From Pseudopelobacter sp964542535 (GTDB taxonomy: Bacteria; Desulfobacterota; Desulfuromonadia; Geobacterales; Pseudopelobacteraceae): a DNA stretch of 64,000 nt. Positions 62,543 to 64,000 of the stretch are shown piece by piece (positions within the stretch are counted from its first letter, which is position 1; the number at the start of each line of letters is the position of its first letter). The stretch lies in assembly GCA_964542535.1 (NCBI GenBank), contig CAZIUE010000011.1:1-64000 (forward strand), written 5' to 3'. The notes below the pieces were generated by a model. The model did no database searches. It saw only the letters and a list, made by a program, of their open reading frames with translations, and had not been told where the DNA came from. The position numbers were made by a program, and so were the translations under genes.

Positions 62543-62721
62543 GGGAGCTTCAGAAAAGACCGGGGCACGCACACGTAATGGGGGGCAGGTCTTGCCTTTT
62601 TCCACAGAACGTCATTAATCAATGGAGGGTAGACATAGGTGTCAGACCTACACATTTGACAAACCCCATTCCCTGCTAGACTTTCCTCTGATCATCAACC
62701 AGAGATCACAGGAGCAAAGAC

Positions 62722-62862
62722 ATGGGCAGGCCGTTACGCATTGAATTTCCCGGCGCGCACTACCACGTCACCTCGCGGGGGAACGAACGGAAGGAAATTT
62801 TTAAAAACCAGAAAGATCGGGAACAGTTTCTTTCGTACCTGGAATCGTCGGCACACCGGCAC
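62722..62862 (+). pseudogene. Fragment of a REP-associated tyrosine transposase (IS200-like)
   Basis: The first 47 codons match the N-terminus of Y1-type (TnpA-REP) transposases: GRPLRIEFPGAHYHVTSRGN, then KDREQFLSYLESS. The catalytic HUH and tyrosine parts are missing; beyond 62862 the frame runs antisense over sugE and is meaningless. The upstream region holds a TAGGT/ACCTA hairpin and a TTGACA box (about 62655). It marks a site of past recombination next to the DUF4157 gene. Confidence 0.75.
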
Positions 62863-62892
62863 CACCCCATGCCCCGCCGTCATTTCAGCCAG

Positions 62893-63213
62893 TCAGGCCG
62901 GAGAAGCCAGCTTCAGGCCAACAATACCCGCGAGAATAAGCGCGAGGCTGAGCAGCCGCCCGACAGTCACCGGCTCGCCAAACAGGATGATCCCAAGTAC
63001 CGCCGTACCAACAGCACCGACACCGACCCAGACGGCATAGGCGGTGCCAACGGGAAGCGTCTTCAACGCAATGCCCAGCAGTCCAACACTGATCACCATG
63101 GAGAGGACCGTACCGGCGGTTGGCCAGAACCGCGTAAAACCATCGGTGTATTTCAGTCCGATCGCCCAACCTATTTCAAACACTCCGGCAAGGATAAGAA
63201 CGATCCAGTTCAT
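62893..63213 (-). CDS. sugE: SugE/Gdx-type small multidrug-resistance exporter (guanidinium)
   Basis: A 106-residue, four-segment SMR protein. The conserved Glu13 lies in AGVFEIGWAIGLKY, and TLPVGTAYAVWVGVGAVGTA is the signature of the SugE/Gdx subgroup, which exports guanidinium in exchange for protons. It overlaps the NUDIX gene by 4 bases, so it lacks a separate guanidine riboswitch here. Confidence 0.93.
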   Translation of the reverse strand: MNWIVLILAGVFEIGWAIGLKYTDGFTRFWPTAGTVLSMVISVGLLGIALKTLPVGTAYAVWVGVGAVGTAVLGIILFGEPVTVGRLLSLALILAGIVGLKLASPA

Positions 63214-63800
63214 GGCGACACCTCATCGGCAGGCATGCCAGAGTCAGGCCTGGATTCGACGAGTCCGGAGTAACGCGCAATAGCCTGCTCCTCCAACAAC
63301 TTCTCTTTCCGCAACAGCACCGCCTCCCGGTTGAAGTTCGGCGTGGTCTCACCGGCTGCGATCAGGGCATCGATCTCCGCGCTACCCAGGAAACGGACCT
63401 CGTCGATCTCCTCCTCCTGAATGCGGAACGGCCCGTCGTGGGTACAGGCGTAGGAGTAGACGTACTCCCGCTCGATGTCCGATTCGAACAGATAGCGGCC
63501 AATCGTCCGTAGTGATCTCGGATCGATCTCTATCCCGATCTCCTCCAGCACCTCTCGCCGAACAGCGTCCTCCAACGCTTCTCCGGCCTGGATGTGCCCC
63601 CCCACGGAGGTGTCCCATTTGCCTGGCTGGATGTCCTTGGTCAGCTTCCGCTTCTGCAGCAGCAGCTTCCCCCGGGAACTGAAGACGTGCACATGCACCA
63701 CCGGGTGCAGCAATTTCGAGCCGCCGTGACAGCGGGCACGGGTGGCCCTAGCGACGGCAGCTCCGTTTTCATCAACAATATCGAACCATTCGTCTGTCAT
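63210..63800 (-). CDS. NUDIX hydrolase
   Basis: A 196-residue NUDIX protein with a complete NUDIX box, GHIQAGEALEDAVRREVLEE followed by IGI (Gx5Ex7REUxEExGU). The N-terminal part WFDIVDENGAAVARATR recalls the YfcD/isopentenyl-diphosphate-isomerase-like subgroup. I chose the ATG at 63800. Its role beside sugE is unknown. Confidence 0.9.
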   Translation of the reverse strand: MTDEWFDIVDENGAAVARATRARCHGGSKLLHPVVHVHVFSSRGKLLLQKRKLTKDIQPGKWDTSVGGHIQAGEALEDAVRREVLEEIGIEIDPRSLRTIGRYLFESDIEREYVYSYACTHDGPFRIQEEEIDEVRFLGSAEIDALIAAGETTPNFNREAVLLRKEKLLEEQAIARYSGLVESRPDSGMPADEVSP

Positions 63801-63879
63801 CGCCCTGACCCCCTTCCATGCCCCCCCCACTGTTCGTCCTCAGGGGCGGGGGGATGAACCTGAAAACGGCATGTGAATA

Positions 63880-64000
63880 TTACTCCCGGATCAGCCGCTC
63901 CGGGAGCTGTCCCTCCAGGGAGAGTTCGGCCAGAAGCCTCCCGGTGAGCCACGCCTCGACCTCCCGCAGCCCGTCGGGGTCGGAGGAGACCTGCTCCAGC
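63880..64000 (-). CDS. Partial gene, C-terminus only
   Basis: A minus-strand frame enters from the window edge and ends with TAA at 63880-63882. Its 39 visible residues end with AELSLEGQLPERLIRE and have the acidic, Leu/Glu-rich look of coding sequence. The family cannot be told. Confidence 0.55.
   Translation of the reverse strand, partial: LEQVSSDPDGLREVEAWLTGRLLAELSLEGQLPERLIRE

Noticed and set aside
63200..63260. Guanidine riboswitch before sugE
   Set aside because: sugE overlaps the NUDIX gene, leaving no room for one.
62862..63273. Continuation of the transposase frame
   Set aside because: It is antisense to sugE and low-complexity; only the first 47 codons are transposase-like.
1..64000. 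CRISPR arrays, rRNA or tRNA genes
   Set aside because: No regularly spaced repeats and no tRNA or rRNA signature were seen in any intergenic stretch.

Overview
The window is GC-rich (about 60-62% by eye) bacterial chromosome with Gram-negative envelope genes: Mla-type lipid transport, PBP1A, an outer-membrane beta-barrel protein, periplasmic HtrA and MacAB-type export. Gene content (complete Mrp antiporter, CbiF/CbiG of the anaerobic cobalamin pathway, tandem M16 peptidases, a FlgM-like protein) suggests a deltaproteobacterium of the Geobacter/Pelobacter group (Geobacterales). No rRNA, tRNA, plasmid gene or intact mobile element was seen, so the assignment is an inference from gene content.

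Layout. 0.4-12.3 kb: cell-wall and protein-quality genes (L,D-transpeptidase, PBP1A, RluD, HtrA, M48 peptidase), then ElbB, an SDR protein and a permease. 12.6-15.9 kb: a lower-GC defence island with a PstI/BsuBI-type methyltransferase, its restriction enzyme (which looks damaged at both ends) and an MNT/HEPN toxin-antitoxin pair. 15.9-20.6 kb: HAD phosphatase, cupin, hypotheticals, Lon. 20.6-26.5 kb: mlaE, then a patchwork of accessory genes (Uma2, a low-GC secreted protein, a methyltransferase, a ParDE-type pair, an EVE protein), then mlaF and mlaD. 26.5-29.9 kb: an M16 peptidase pair and a FlgM-like protein. 30.4-36.9 kb: a seven-gene mrp operon ending in a K+ channel. 37-41.2 kb: glycosyltransferase, pdxA, cbiG, cobM/cbiF. 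41.9-48.9 kb: an outer-membrane protein, then a leader RNA with an internal terminator ahead of macA-macB-type genes, an acyl-ACP thioesterase, a HIT protein and a third M16 peptidase. 49-58.4 kb: mostly minus-strand housekeeping genes (PilZ, transglutaminase, rpe, rsmB, htpX, miaA, uvrC) plus ndk. 58.7-60 kb: an ammonium transporter behind a sigma-54-like promoter. 60.3-62.5 kb: a 755-residue DUF4157 protein. The end holds a transposase fragment, sugE, a NUDIX gene and a partial gene.

The most unusual item is the DUF4157 protein. Its leader-type N-terminus carries an EEPLQG repeat and an HExxH motif, and its C-terminal half reproduces the catalytic spacing of the kinase-like dehydratase domain of LanM lanthipeptide synthetases (D-x-H-x2-N, then D-x-E). 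This suggests a secreted or injected phosphotransferase effector. Second is the macAB leader: a strong promoter, a 24-codon ORF whose stop codon lies in the loop of a perfect 10-bp hairpin, and an intrinsic terminator just before macA, which looks like attenuation control. Third is the restriction gene: an in-frame amber codon is followed by 16 codons that match the expected family C-terminus, and family-like sequence also continues upstream of the first ATG without a start codon.
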